A DNA stretch of 64,000 bases from Acorus gramineus (GCA_030737835.1 JAUJYN010000032.1:1160991-1224990); one strand, 5' to 3'. Shown: positions 12,101-23,282, counted from the first letter of the stretch. Notes: a model not told the origin generated them from the sequence alone. A program made the numbers and translations.

Positions 12101-15100
12101 CCTGTCTAACGCTGGGGTAGTCTCTACCGGATCCAACGAAGGGAACAGAACAGCCTACCCATCGCATATGATCCACTTGGATCCGCAGACGGCACATTAT
12201 AACAACACTAATGTTCTGAATTCCTCAGAACCCACCAGGGCGCATAACTACAATGCGGGGAACATGCATAAGGTTATAACAAGGGTGGAATATCATTGGG
12301 GGAAAGAAACTCGGGAGGGCAGCGTGAGTTCCCGTTATAGGGCACCCCGACAACCAAACAAGGAACACGGTGTACCCTAACCCGGGTCTCACCGCTGTCC
12401 TCGCAAGGCCCCTCCCCTATAATATTCACTATAACATGCATTTTAACATTTACTAGCATTTAATTTAATAAATAAACTAGTAGGGCACATGCATCGGCCG
12501 GGCTTCCTAACATGGAACCAGGGGACATGCAGCATGGCTCATACACAAACCCTAAGGGTGCAAGTCCCTAACATGCAAAGTCTAGGGTAACATGCATTCT
12601 ACAATTTAATCATGCTCGCATGATATACACATTACAATATGTCAATATTTATCCATGGTGCCCCAGGAGAGGTCGGTATACGCCCAAGTGCATATAACAC
12701 CTCTCTACTGGGTTGGATTGTCCCACTCACAGAGATCGGGGTCGTCGCGCGACCGTCCGTCTAGATCTGCAAGATAAGGTAATCAACTGGCTGAGAAACC
12801 ACACAATTTATACATAGAAATGCATAGAAATACCCAAAACTCGGATAAGCATGCATACGGGGCTCGCACGCATGCGAGCACGCGCGTACGCACGCGAGTC
12901 CGAGTGCCCCGACACCTACCCGAACCCTCGGGCAGCCATTCGCATGGCCCCCCGCATGCGCACACACGAATGCGCACGCACGCACACACCCCGGCACCAT
13001 CGGCGCACTGCCGCGCGCTTGCCCGCGAGCCCAGACGCGCACCCGCACGCATGCGCACGCTCGCGCGCGCCCACGTGCACCGCGCGTCCAGCCCGCGCCC
13101 CTCGCGCAGCACCCCGCGCACTGCCCCAGCACGCCCCAGCAGGCCCCAGCACGCGCACGCACGCGCATGCACGCGCGCGCGCGCACTGGTTCCCTGCCCA
13201 GCGCCCAGGCGCACTGCCCAGGCGCACTGGCCGCGCGCGCGCATGCCCGCGCCCCCGCGCGCCCGCGCGCACTCCCGCGCACACCCCCGCTCGCGCCAGC
13301 ACCCGCGCGCACCCGCGCACCCACTCCGCGCGCACCCCGCGCGCACCCGCGCACGACTGCGCGCCCGACTGCGCCCGCCAGCGCCCAGCACCCGGCACCC
13401 GCGACCCAGCGCCCGGGACCCTCACCCAGCGTCCACGCGCACGCCCGCGTGCCCAGCGCGCCTGCCAGCCTGCCCGCGCTGCTGCCCGCGTTGCCTGCCT
13501 GCGCGCGTCGCCGAGTGGCCCGAGCACCGCTCGCCTGCACGCCCGGGGCACTGCCCGCCTGATGCCCGAGCGCCCCTGCACCCCCCGAGCGCACGCCCGC
13601 GCGCGCCCGCGCGCACGCGCTCGCGCGCCCAGCAAACTGGTGCCCTCCTCCCAGCCTACCCAGCTAGCCCTGCCAGCCTAGCACCCGACTAGCCCTGCAC
13701 GCCCAGCGCCAGCCCGAGCGCACGCCCGCGCGCACGCACGCGCGCGCCCTGCCAGCGGCCCTGCCTGCTGCGCCTGCGGCTGCTGCTGCTGCTGCTGCCC
13801 TGCCATCCTGCCCGAGCCCGAGCTCCTCTACCACCCACCTCCGACCACCACCACAGCCTCCGACCGCCTCCCACAGCCCTCCGACGGCCACCCCCCGCCT
13901 CCAACCGCCTCCCAACCACAAAACCACCCCCCTAGCATACATCTATGCAAGAAAAAGAGGGAAAGGGGGCTTACCAAGGGGAGGAGGGGAAGTCCGGTGG
14001 CTCTCCGCGCGCCGAAACCTTTCTCAAAGGCTCTCCTACGCCCCGATCTACCTCCACCGCCGAGATGGCTCAAATCAGGGACGAAGAGAGGGCGGACGGA
14101 CGGGCAAAACTCGCCGGAATTGGGATTTGAAAACACCGGAGTGTAGATCGGGACCCGATCTACACTTCCTATGTTTTAGGTTTTAAGTTTTGAGGGGTCT
14201 AAGGGCCTCAAACGGAAGAAAAACGGAGGATAGGAGAGAGAGGGCTCAAGGTAGGAGACGATGAACAGTAACTCGGAATTTACATCCCACCTTTATATAG
14301 CGTGCGACTTAAAAACCAAGATACGCCCCGGAACTGCGAAATTTCGGAAACGTTACCGGAATTCAACGAAATTTTCGTGAGAGGTCTAAAATGGCACCAG
14401 GACACCAAATATGCAGTTAGATTTTCAATCGGAGTCCTCTAGCTCAGGACGATAGCTAACAGTCCAAAAATTAGCGGTACCGATCAAAAAACCGAAAAAA
14501 ATGATAAACTGCCAGAACGCTCTAACGGTTACCAGCAGGATAAAAAGTGACACATATATAACACCTGTTGGTGCGCCCATATAGTAGAGGTAGCAGTCAT
14601 GGGAGGCTACCAGGTAGAGGCTACCATGTAGAGGCTCCCCGGGAGAGGGCTACCGGATGACGAATGGGGTAGACCAATCGACCCTTTTCCCCCAATAGTC
14701 CTATGTCACCCTGTGAGGGTGAGGGTGAGGGTGTGGTGGGCTCGGGTTGTTGCACGACCCACCAATCTTATGTACTCGTTCCATCTGTTGGGATTTTATT
14801 TTGCTTGTATGGATTAATATGAGTTGTGTGCATGGATTGTACCATTCACTGAGCGTGTGGCTCACCCCTCGCATGTTGTTTTCCCCCAGTTGTCGCCGAG
14901 TCAGATATGAAGGAGGAGCTCACTTAGGCAGTATCAGTAGCGGTGCAGCGTCCACGTTCTGGATCTTGCGAGCGAGAGGTCATCAGCATCCCCCCATTCT
15001 CTTGTATGTATTAATACTCGTGCTTGTGCACAGTATGTGTATGTTGATGTATTTTGATTTATTTTTGGCTCTCACAAGACAATCGATTATGTAGTTAGTC

Positions 15101-15288
15101 TGTTATGTGTTTTTGGATTTCAGACTTGGTCGTTTAGCTTCCGTTATATTTTCATATGTATATGACAGCTATCCTTGTAATTGCTTGTCGTCTTGTATGT
15201 CTTGATGGAGTCTTCATTTGATCTCGTTATTAATAACTGATATTATATATTTGCTACGGCTCGGGGACGGTCGCCCTGGGGCGTGACA
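9162..15288 (+). repeat. 3' LTR of the Tekay-like chromovirus, split by a solo LTR
   Basis: It starts TGTTATATATGTGTCACTT right after the purine tract AAGGGGGGAAGAA and ends GGGGCGTGACA at 15288. Without the insertion (11184-14563 plus one duplication copy) the LTR is about 2.74 kb. Features: a GGT trinucleotide run at about 9808-9840, a GC-rich island at about 10010-10370, a splice-donor-like GTAAG at 9910 and an acceptor-like TTGCAG ending at 10455. A short G-run module lies near 14715-14740. Confidence 0.85.
11184..14563 (-). repeat. Solo long gypsy LTR with target duplication CCTGT
   Basis: On the plus strand it runs from TGTCACGCCCC to CACATATATAACA, the reverse of the family's LTR. The 5-bp duplication CCTGT is intact on both sides (11179-11183 and 14564-14568). 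No internal region is present, so this is a solo LTR left by recombination between two LTRs. At about 3.38 kb it is longer than its relatives, mostly because its GC-rich island (about 12850-13760) is longer. It has three copies of the G-run/hairpin module (11700-11965) and the leader palindrome at 14141-14165. Confidence 0.93.
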
Positions 15289-15751
15289 GTAGTTGTGTTG
15301 TACTATTTTTGTATTGTATTTTTTTTTTTTTTAAAGAAAAACTAGGCTTTCGCCCTCATAATACAAGGAGAGCCCAAAAAGGGAAAAAAATGATGTTTCT
15401 ATTCTAAATAATATCCATCAAGTATTCCGTAGTGATGAATTTTCTATATTTGTAATATGTAATTCTATTATGACATTGCACTAGATATAGTCATAACCAT
15501 AATTGTGTGCAAGTTCTCCTTTTTTCTTTTTAAGACCATTTTTTGAAGTCATAGCCATAATCTGTATTGTATTATTATTGTGTATTATTGTTGTATTATT
15601 GTAATTTAATTGGATTTTAATGTATTATTATTTCATATTAGAATTTATTTTATATTTAATTTTTTGTGTATTGAATTATTTAACGGTTGTTATTAAATTT
15701 ATTGTAATTTATGTAATGTATTACTATACTTTAAGTGAATTTTCTTTTAAT
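15289..15751. other. AT-rich host spacer
   Basis: No gene is seen. The sequence is mostly degenerate TATTGTATTATT-like repeats that continue at 17270-17660 on the other side of the small retroelement, so both flanks come from one host minisatellite-like tract. Confidence 0.6.
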
Positions 15752-17269
15752 TGTTAGAAATAAGAGAGATAAAATAATAATGAAACCTTAAAACTCTTTT
15801 TTCTATTAGAGAAGGACTAAAGTCTTTATATAATAGTACAAGATAATGTTACACGTGTAACATACTAACAAACTAATATCATAGCAAACTAATATAATAA
15901 TAAACTGATATATAATCTAATACATTTAACACCCTCTTCTAAACTCTGAGGGGTAATACCCTTAGAGTTTGCACAAAGATGAAAAACTAAAATCTCAATA
16001 AACACAAGTATCATTAGACTAGAATCACTAAAATACTTATTTAACACCTCTCCTAAACTCTGAAGGGTACTTTTCAGTCGCCGTCTGTCTTTTGGAATCC
16101 ATCATTTCACTCCCGCTCTTCCTGGGTCAGTCGGAGTCGGTCTCGCTCTTTGAGTCAGTCGGAGTCGCTTCCACTTGTTGAGTCAGTCGGAGTCGCTCTC
16201 GCTCTTCTTGAGTCAGTCGAAGTCGCTCTTCTACAACACTGCAAACGGTGATAGCGAAGCGTAACGCATGATGAAAACGACAACGACAGCGCAACGAGCG
16301 CGAATCTCAAGGAAGATGGAGATCTAAGGAAGAGAAGAACGATGAGCGCATATAAAAAAAACATGTGTGGAGGCAGCAATGTTGCGTAAAAAAGACATCA
16401 CTTGGCGAACGACAACGACTACGATGGATCTCAACGAAAATGGAGATCCGAGGAAGAGAAGAAGAACGACGACGGCACACGAAGACGACGGCGCGCGGAG
16501 ACAACAACGACGATGGGTGGAGACTTACGGAAGCGCGAGGAGATGCATGGAGGCTTCGACGACGATGAATGAGAGGCAGCCACAGCGGCACATGAATTTG
16601 ATGCGCACCGAGGGATCTCTGAATGAGTCCAAGTCATTGAATTCGATGCAGCAGAACTTGAATGAGGCGAAACCCCGATCTGGCTTTTCTTTGTTTCTTT
16701 GATTTGTGAGATGGGTTTCAACCAGCTACCAGAACAATGATGATGCTTCATCATCAAAACCCATTCTTCTTTTGCAAAGGCCTCTTGATTGTGATCATCG
16801 CCCTCTTTGGCATTTCGTTCATTGAGGAAGGGTTGCAGATTATGAGGCTTCGCGATGACTCTTTGTGGCTATCTTCACGATGACCTTAATTATAAAGACG
16901 ACGATGACGCAGATATGGACAGCGCGCGATGAAAAGCGCACAGACGGGCACCGCACAAACAATGGAGTGAACACTGAGACGACGGCTCAAACAACGAAAG
17001 AAAATATAAATATCAGAAGTCGGAGCGGTGAAGAAGAAGAAGAACCTTTTGTAGATTTAGGATTTTTGTGGTGGCTCTAATACCATGTTAGAAATAAGAG
17101 AGAGAAAATAATAATGAAACCTTAAAACTCTTTTTTCTATTAGAAAGAGACTAAAGCCCTTTATATAATAATAGTACATGATAGTGTTACACGTGTAATA
17201 CACTAAGAAATTAATATCATAATAAACTAATATAATAAGAAACTGATATATAATCTAACACATTTAACA
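15752..17269 (-). mobile_element. TRIM/SMART-like small LTR element, non-coding
   Basis: Two direct repeats of about 180 bp (15752-15931 and 17086-17269) run from TGTTAGAAATAAGAGA to CATTTAACA. At the inner edge of the right copy, the plus strand reads GTGGCTCTAATACCA (17071-17085), the complement of an initiator-Met-tRNA primer site; the polypurine tract lies next to the left copy (15932 onward). The element is therefore on the minus strand and about 1.5 kb long. The internal region has no convincing protein. It carries four tandem copies of a roughly 27-30-bp GAGTCAGTCGGAGTCG unit at about 16110-16230, and a second imperfect internal duplication around 16280-16470. The flanking 5-mers (TTAAT and AATTT) do not match. 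Confidence 0.8.
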
Positions 17270-17832
17270 AATTTAAATGGCTTCTATTTTATTAGTAGTT
17301 AATATTGTAATTTACTTTGTATTTGATATTTATTTATATATGTATTGTATTATTTAATTATACTTATTTAATTTATCATAATTTAAGTGAATTTTATTGT
17401 ATTAATATTTAATATTGAAGTTTACTTTATATTTAACATTTAGTTATTTATGTATTGTATTATTTAATTTATTGTAGTTTATGTATTGTATTATCGTAAT
17501 TTGAGTTACTTTTATTTGTAATATTATTCTGTTGTACTGTATTATTATAATTTAAAATTTTATTATAAATTAATTGATTTTTATTGTATTATTAGTATAT
17601 TTTAATTTACTTTATAGTTGTAATTTTATTATGACTTTTATTATTGTATTGTTTTTATCTTTATGACATGTATTTTTATCCCCCCTCTGCTTCCACGCCT
17701 CTTCCCATCTGAAAGCCTGGTGTCCCCGATGAGTGGGGGGAGAGGCTAGAGATCTCCTGATGCCATCGAGAGCTACCCTTCCGATCCTCCCTGGGACGAG
17801 AACAATGGGGTTCGGATCCCTCTGCAGCCACC
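17270..17832. repeat. AT-rich degenerate tandem repeat, then GC-richer spacer
   Basis: From 17280 to about 17660 the sequence repeats variants of TGTATTGTATTATTTAATTTA with drifting unit length. From about 17675 it turns abruptly GC-richer and leads into the fibrillin fragment. No gene is seen in the repeat itself. Confidence 0.55.
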
Positions 17833-18177
17833 GTGATCGAAATCTTGGTCGAGTGGGAGAAGATGCCGCCAGCTACTGAGGCGGAGACGTACACGCCGGA
17901 TTCTCCAAAGGATGAGAATGAGTGGTGGTTGGATCCTACGGTGGCGATGACAGACATGGGGGAGTATCTGACCAGGAATAGGGGCTCCAGTGAGGGGTAT
18001 GACAAGCTCGGTGACCTGAAGCTCGACATGGATTACAAGACAAATCTTGGTCTCAATGCAGGCAATGAAGTAAGGGCGGAGGTGATGGAGATCGTGAACC
18101 AATTAACAGTGGATAACCTGAATCCGACACCGACAGAGGTCCTGACTGTCCTTGATGGGAATTGTACACTATTTTGA
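17833..18177 (+). pseudogene. Fibrillin (PAP/plastid-lipid-associated protein) exon fragment, copy 1
   Basis: The frame reads through an acidic linker (TPDSPKDENEW), then KLGDLKLDMDY, NEVRAEVMEIVNQL and NPTPTEV, followed by VLDGN. In plant fibrillins the same order occurs at the start of the PAP_fibrillin domain (KLGDLK, then EVRAE..E.VNQLEA.NPTPAP and LLDGNW). Fibrillins are plastid proteins of plastoglobules and thylakoids that bind lipids. Only the first part of the domain is present; the rest of the protein is not found downstream, and the frame ends at a stop where the intron-like sequence begins. A second copy lies at 28345-28633. I call it a gene fragment with fair confidence; the exact fibrillin member is uncertain. 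Confidence 0.6.
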
Positions 18178-19126
18178 GTTTCCTTTTATTTTCACTATTT
18201 GCATTTTTCAATTAGTTTTGGAATTTTTTTTGAAGAAAAAGTACAGCTTGCTACCAATATTTTTTAAAAATGAAAGTATTTAGTCTTAGATTGTTGATTC
18301 AGATTTCTAATTGTGTGTCCGCTGATATTGAAAACATTGGCCCGAAACCTTCCCATATTAAAATCAAAAGAAGAGATTAGCATAGAATGAAATTGTTTAT
18401 ACTATGCTCTATTCTGTTGCTTGAATGTTTTCAGATGTGAAAATTAATGTTTTGGTTAGATTACGTCAGTCCTTGATTAGAATTACTTGTACCTGGTACA
18501 CTGGTTTGTTTCATAGCTAGTCATTAATTAACCTGGCACTTTTTTTCATACCTCATTAGAAAAATATAGATCCAATAAGCAGCAATGACATTTACTTTTT
18601 AACATGCATTTATTATGCCATAAAATTTAGAATGTATACTTGTATCTCGTACAACGATTATGCTTTATGGCATGTTGTTATATGGGTGGTTTTCTGGTTA
18701 GTAAGAATGAGTTGGTATTATTGGTGACTTAATTAGATATGATTTCCTCACCATTCTCAGTGTTTTGATTTTCATTTTTGTCAGTTAGCGTCTCACTTGG
18801 CAATTGAGTGTGCTCATCTGTGTGTGCTCATCTGTATTTGTTCATAGAATTCTTGGAAATAGACTCTAGCTCCCGCCCCTTACATTAAAAACAAATTGGG
18901 TTTAATTGTTGAACTTTGGGCATTTTAACTTGCATATGACAGATCTCCCATATAGTACAAGATTATATTTTTTTCCTCTCATTGTGATAAATGTATTTTA
19001 CTTGTATGTTTATTTAATTTTTCTCTCATTGTGATAAATGTATTTTATTTGTATGTTTATTTCTTTTCCTTTCTTATCATGATTTCTATAAAACTTATAT
19101 CCCAATCATGAAATTTTGCATTGCAG
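18178..19126 (+). other. Intron-like sequence shared with copy 2
   Basis: This stretch aligns by eye through most of its length with 28634-29529, including TTTTCACTATTTGCATTTTT and CAATCATGAAATTTTGCATT just before the next exon. It ends in an acceptor-like TTGCAG. No coding sequence is seen. Confidence 0.6.
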
Positions 19127-19480
19127 ATGTTTCCAAACCTCGGCACATATAATTTAGTCTTTATAAAAGCCTCAACAGTGAGCTCTATTTTCTTGGACTC
19201 TAATGTGCATTATAAGCTTATACTCTTAAGCATTCTTCATATTTCTTTCAATATGCATTTTTACTAAGTATATCATTTGAATTGATATATATATTATTTT
19301 TTTAGCCTACAGATATTTCTTTAAGTTCTATTTATGTGTGTATGTAAGATTGATTCTAAGACCAATTAGCTCTAACTTGAATAGGTAAGAAAAAGATATG
19401 GTTCCAAACTAGTTGGTATTGCCTCCAGGAACGGACTTGCACAATCATCCATTAGTTATGAATAGGAGTCTATTTTTGCA
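19127..19480 (+). pseudogene. NSUN5-like rRNA cytosine-5 methyltransferase exon fragments, copy 1
   Basis: Two short exon remnants match the better-kept copy at 29530-29900. The first (19127 onward, VSKPRH in frame) is mostly lost. The second (19385 to about 19480) encodes LPPGTDLHNHPLVMN in one frame, which is the conserved LPPGTDLH.HPLV stretch of plant NSUN5. It is not in frame with its own start, and there is a TAG in the part that corresponds to VPDLF. No methyltransferase core follows. This is a decayed fragment. Confidence 0.6.
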
Positions 19481-19782
19481 AGCATGTTTCTTGTTGAATA
19501 AATTTGTTTTCGTCAAAAAAATTTGTGATCTATCTTGATCAATGTTTGAATATTTGCATCATTATTATCTAGATTGAAGAGAACAACATCATTAGGGATG
19601 TTATTGATTTTTGGTAACTTTGATACACTCAGATTGTCTCAAGCGTCATACACTTGGATTGTTTTACAGCCTTCTAAATACAACACACTTTGATACACTA
19701 CATTATAACAGTGTATTAAAATTAATTTTTTAATTTTAAATATATATACATATATGTATTAACGTATTTCAATATATTTGGT
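19481..19782. other. Spacer between NSUN5 fragment and LINE
   Basis: AT-rich sequence with no gene. Homology with copy 2 stops near 19490, so this stretch and everything up to about 24600 is absent from the second copy. Confidence 0.5.
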
Positions 19783-20774
19783 TCATGATGGGTCGAGAAT
19801 TCGAAAGCTCGCTAAGACGGGTCCTTGGACATGGTGACAACATCCGATTCTGGAGTGACCATTGGTATGATAACCAATCACTCAATGCTGAATTCCTCGA
19901 CATTGTCAGCGTTGTCGCGAATCCCCATAGCATGGTTCGGGATGCTTGGTAGATCCAGGAAGACAATGGAGACAGGGGTGAGTGGCGTCTCGGTCTACGA
20001 CTTGTTGCTCTCGAGTCTCAAGTGAATGACATTACTACAGTGCTGAACTGTTTTCAACAGGTCGAACCTCGGCAAGGCTAGGCGGACACCATTTTTGGGG
20101 CTCCCAAAGGGCTCCAAGGTACAAAGGGTCTCGGTGGTGCAAGGTAGGAGCGAGCCCTGGAGGTCCCAGTTATGGCGTCGAAGACAAAGAAGTTCTGGTG
20201 TTGGGGAATCTCTTTGAAGGTCAAAGTATTCCTTTGGCTGACCTACCAAAATCATCTACTCACCAAGGTTTATTGGAGCAAACAGCGAGTGGAGAGTGAG
20301 ATTGTCTATGTGTTTTGCAACAACGACCCAGAGGCTACCGAGAACCTCCTTTGCTGATGCCCGGTGATGATGAAGCTTTCGAGCAGATTGGGTATGGCAG
20401 CAAGGGTGCAACATGATTGCTAGCGCACAGCAAGGGAGCAAAATCCCAATGACCAGAGTGATGCAACTTGTCTTCCCACGGCCTTATGGGCAGTTTGGCT
20501 CGCACAAAATGGAATTCTCTTCAGGGGGCATTGATGCTACATCGACAACATTTGGGAATATATCATGCCTTTCATTAGGCAGTGGAGATGAGATTTAGCA
20601 GGGGCCAACTGGATCGAGCTCTGTTGGGGGAAACTTTGTATTCTTGGTAAACTGTGTAGGAGATGTAAATTTTTGTTTTTCTTAATCCCCCTCCCCTCCC
20701 CCTACTTTCTTCTCTTATTAGTTTTAGTAGGTTGCAAATTTCTTGTAACTAACCTATTTTTATGCCTTCCCTAC

Positions 20775-20981
20775 TGTAACGCCCCAGGCTTACACAGCAA
20801 GAAATTATCCACTTTGCCCGTAAATGGGCTCACGACTTTAAAACGCGTCTTGGTGTGTAAGAGATGTGCTCACATATAAGCACATACTGTCTCCTCCCAT
20901 TATGAGATGTGGGCTAAACACCCTCACCATCACCCAATTCATGGGTTTCTTAGGACTCTTGCACCTGGGCCAGGTGTCACA
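20775..20981 (-). repeat. TRIM-family LTR, left end of the composite unit, reversed orientation
   Basis: 207 bp. Shared blocks with the reverse complement of 23079-23282 include AAGAAATTATC, CACGTCTTGGTGTGTAAGAG (GCGTCTTGG here), ACATATAAGCACA and TCACCCAAT. In the known TRIM family the GGGGCGTTACA end is followed by the primer site; here that end faces outward. Confidence 0.8.
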
Positions 20982-21109
20982 GGATGGTATCAGAGCCTAG
21001 GTTTTCTAGTTAGGGCTAAGGAATAAGAATAGGAGGCATAAGCTTGCAGACATATAGGATATGTTCTAACTGTGCGTCGATTCATATTAGGGGAGATCAG
21101 AAATGGCGG

Positions 21110-22900
21110 GGAATACCAACACTTTGCATCAGGATCTCCAGACCCTGACAAACCTGGTGGCGCAGACAATCAAACACCAGAATGACCTGACGTTACGTTG
21201 TTTAGGAGAAAACCAAAACTGGTGATGAGATTCAAGAAAATGGATCCGCCATCAATTCAAGGGGTTGGCACTGACCCGATGGGCCCGAAGCATTGGATCA
21301 CGGAGTTGGAGCAAATCTTCAAATCAATGCAGCTGACTGATAGCCGTCGTATCCTCTTGGCGGCTCATCAACTACGAGGAACCGCTATCCAATGGTGGAC
21401 TGTTCGTCAACAATCTTTGACCCGTGGAATTGAACATATCACCTGGGAGGAGTTTGTGGAGATGTTCTACAAGAAGTACTTTCCTCCGGTGGAGCGTGAT
21501 CGCATTGTTCAAGCATTTCTGGACCTTCGTCAAACTCAAGACATGACGGTGGCCCAGTATGAGGAGAAGTTCCTTGAGTTGTCGGTCTTTGCGCCTCAAT
21601 ACATCCAAGTTGAGAGTGAAAAGTGTCGTCGCTTCCAAGAAGGGCTAAGGAGCGACATTCGTCATAGACTACGGAACCTCCGAATCTGTGTCTATGAGGA
21701 GCTGAAGGATTGTGCACTCGTCACGGAACAGGACTGCTTGGAGTGGAAGAAGGAGAATGAAGCCCATGCGAAGAACCGGAATAATCAACGTTTCGGTGGT
21801 GGCCAGAGGATGGATAATCGAAAGAGGAACTTTGCTGACGATAATCGCGGACGAGAAGTGCGCGGGAGAGTCATCTGCTACAACTGTCGGGAGCCAGGAC
21901 ACAAGTCTAATGAATGTCCCCAGAGACGAAGAGAAAATAATTGTGCATGCTACAATTGCGGGAAGCTGGGACATCGTCAAGCCGACTGCACTGAACCAAG
22001 GAAGGCGCAAGGCGCGCCAAGACAGCAAAACGCTGGTGGACAAGGAGCTTCGAGTTCTCGTGGTCAGCCACAGCTACAACCGCGTGGACATGTTCATGCT
22101 CTATCAGTGGAGATGTTCGCGCGACTGACGAAATTGTTCAAGGTACCGTTTCTGTCACTAGTTATGATGCATTTGTATTATTCAATTCTGGAGCTTCGCA
22201 CTCTTTTGTGTCTACCGAATTTGTAAATCGTGAAAGTCTAGTGTCGAGTCCTCTTGAGAAACCTTTTATTGTCACGACTCCTACTGGCGAATTAGTTGCC
22301 ATTCAATCAATCTATCGAGGGTGCATGGTTCAAATAGAAGACCAATGTTTGGTGGCGAACCTCTTGCCTTTGGAGATTCAAAAATTCAATGTCATCCTTG
22401 GCATGGATTGGCTCTCTACCTATCATGCTAACATGGACTGCTTTTCAAAGACCGTGTCATTCAAGATTCCAGGATTGCAGACTTTACGGTTTGTCGGCAT
22501 TGGGGGAGTAGGACCATTGGGTCTTATCTCAGCATTACAAGCACATCATCTACTAGAGAGCAGTTGCATGGGGTACATAGCATGCATTGTGAACACTAAG
22601 GCTGAAAAGGCAAGTATCGAAGGGACGTCGGTAGTCGTAGAATTTCCAGAAGTTTTTCCAGACGACCTACCGGGATTACCACCCGATCGTGAAATCGAAT
22701 TTTCTATCGACCTAATCCCTGGTATTGAACCGATATCAAAAGCCCCTTTATCGTATGGCACCAACAGAATTGGCGGAGTTGAAAGCTTAGTTAGAGGAAC
22801 TGCTGGAGAAAGGGTTTGCAAGGCCGAGTGTGTCCCCTTGGGGCGCGCCGGTGTTGTTCGTTAGAAAGAAGGACGGTTCATTACTACTATGCATTTACTA
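21110..22900 (+). other. gag, protease and start of reverse transcriptase of the composite gypsy fossil
   Basis: The capsid-like part is at about 21198-21700 (ITELEQIFKSM, AIQWWTVRQQ, WEEFVEMFYKKYFP, CRRFQEGLRSDIR). Two zinc knuckles follow at about 21880-21990: CYNCREPGHKSNEC and CYNCGKLGHRQADC. The protease lies at about 22150-22450 (SGASHSFVS, VILGMDWLSTYHA). The linker and first reverse transcriptase motifs come next ([36 protein letters not shown]). Two knuckles and a short LTR suggest a chromovirus, possibly Reina-like; the clade is uncertain. It is a fossil with several breaks. Confidence 0.78.
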
Positions 22901-23078
22901 CCGTCAGCTAAATCAGAAGACGCATTTTAAACCTGTGAGCCCATTTAAGGGCAAAGCGGACAATTTCTTGCTGTGTAAGCCTGGGGCGTTAAAAATGGTA
23001 TCAGAGCTTGTCCATTACGCGATGGTGGGTGTGGGTGGCCCCACACGAGGACGTGTGGCCTATTAGGGGGGATGATTA

Positions 23079-23282
23079 TGACGCCTGACCCAGGCCAAGA
23101 GTCCGAGAGGCCCATGGATTGGGTGATGATGAAGGTGTTTAGTCTCACATCGCATAATGGGTGAAGATAGTTTGTGCTTATATGTAAGTACAGCTCTTAC
23201 ACACCAAGACGTGTTTTAAAGCCGTGAGTCCATTTAGGAAAAAAACAGATAATTTCTTACTGTATAAACCTAGGGCGTTACA
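23079..23282 (+). repeat. TRIM-family LTR, right end of the composite unit
   Basis: 204 bp from TGACGCCTGACC to GGGCGTTACA, preceded by the purine tract AGGGGGGATGATTA. An incomplete second copy in the same direction lies at about 22917-22991 and is followed by a primer site, as expected for a 5' LTR of this TRIM family. Confidence 0.8.

Larger units (their letters stand above)
5971..15288 (+). mobile_element. Tekay/Del-like Ty3/gypsy chromovirus, protease to 3' LTR, fossil
   Basis: The parts lie in the usual chromovirus order: protease, reverse transcriptase, RNase H, integrase with zinc-binding region, a chromodomain-like tail, a polypurine tract (9149-9161) and a 3' LTR (9162-15288). The long LTR and the tail suggest the Tekay/Del clade. 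It is clearly old, with at least six breaks in the pol region. The gag gene and 5' LTR are not in the window; they are expected to the left of the LTR that ends at 5970. A solo LTR sits inside its 3' LTR. Confidence 0.82.
20775..23282 (+). mobile_element. Composite short-LTR gypsy/TRIM unit with oppositely directed end LTRs, fossil
   Basis: Left LTR 20775-20981 (TGTAACGCCCCAGG to GGTGTCACA), primer-site-like TGGTATCAGAGCC (20985-20997), gag with two CCHC knuckles, protease and the start of reverse transcriptase; then part of a second LTR (about 22917-22991), another primer site (22996-23007), about 70 bp of spacer, a polypurine tract (23065-23078) and a right LTR (23079-23282). The right LTR is homologous to the reverse complement of the left one. 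The unit is flanked by the 5-bp duplication CCTAC (20770-20774, 23283-23287). It is broken (several breaks). Confidence 0.75.

Noticed and set aside
12761-13692. Overlapping open frames of up to 290 codons on both strands
   Set aside because: They lie in the GC island of a solo LTR, have biased low-complexity composition and match no family.
15752-17269. Copia element with coding capacity
   Set aside because: The internal region has only short, unrelated frames and tandem repeats; size and structure fit a TRIM-like element.
17676-18102. Minus-strand open frames over the fibrillin fragment
   Set aside because: They are shadows of the plus-strand fibrillin frame.
20984-20997. tRNA gene at the TGGTATCAGAGCC sequences
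   Set aside because: These short stretches are retroelement primer sites; no cloverleaf or promoter boxes surround them.
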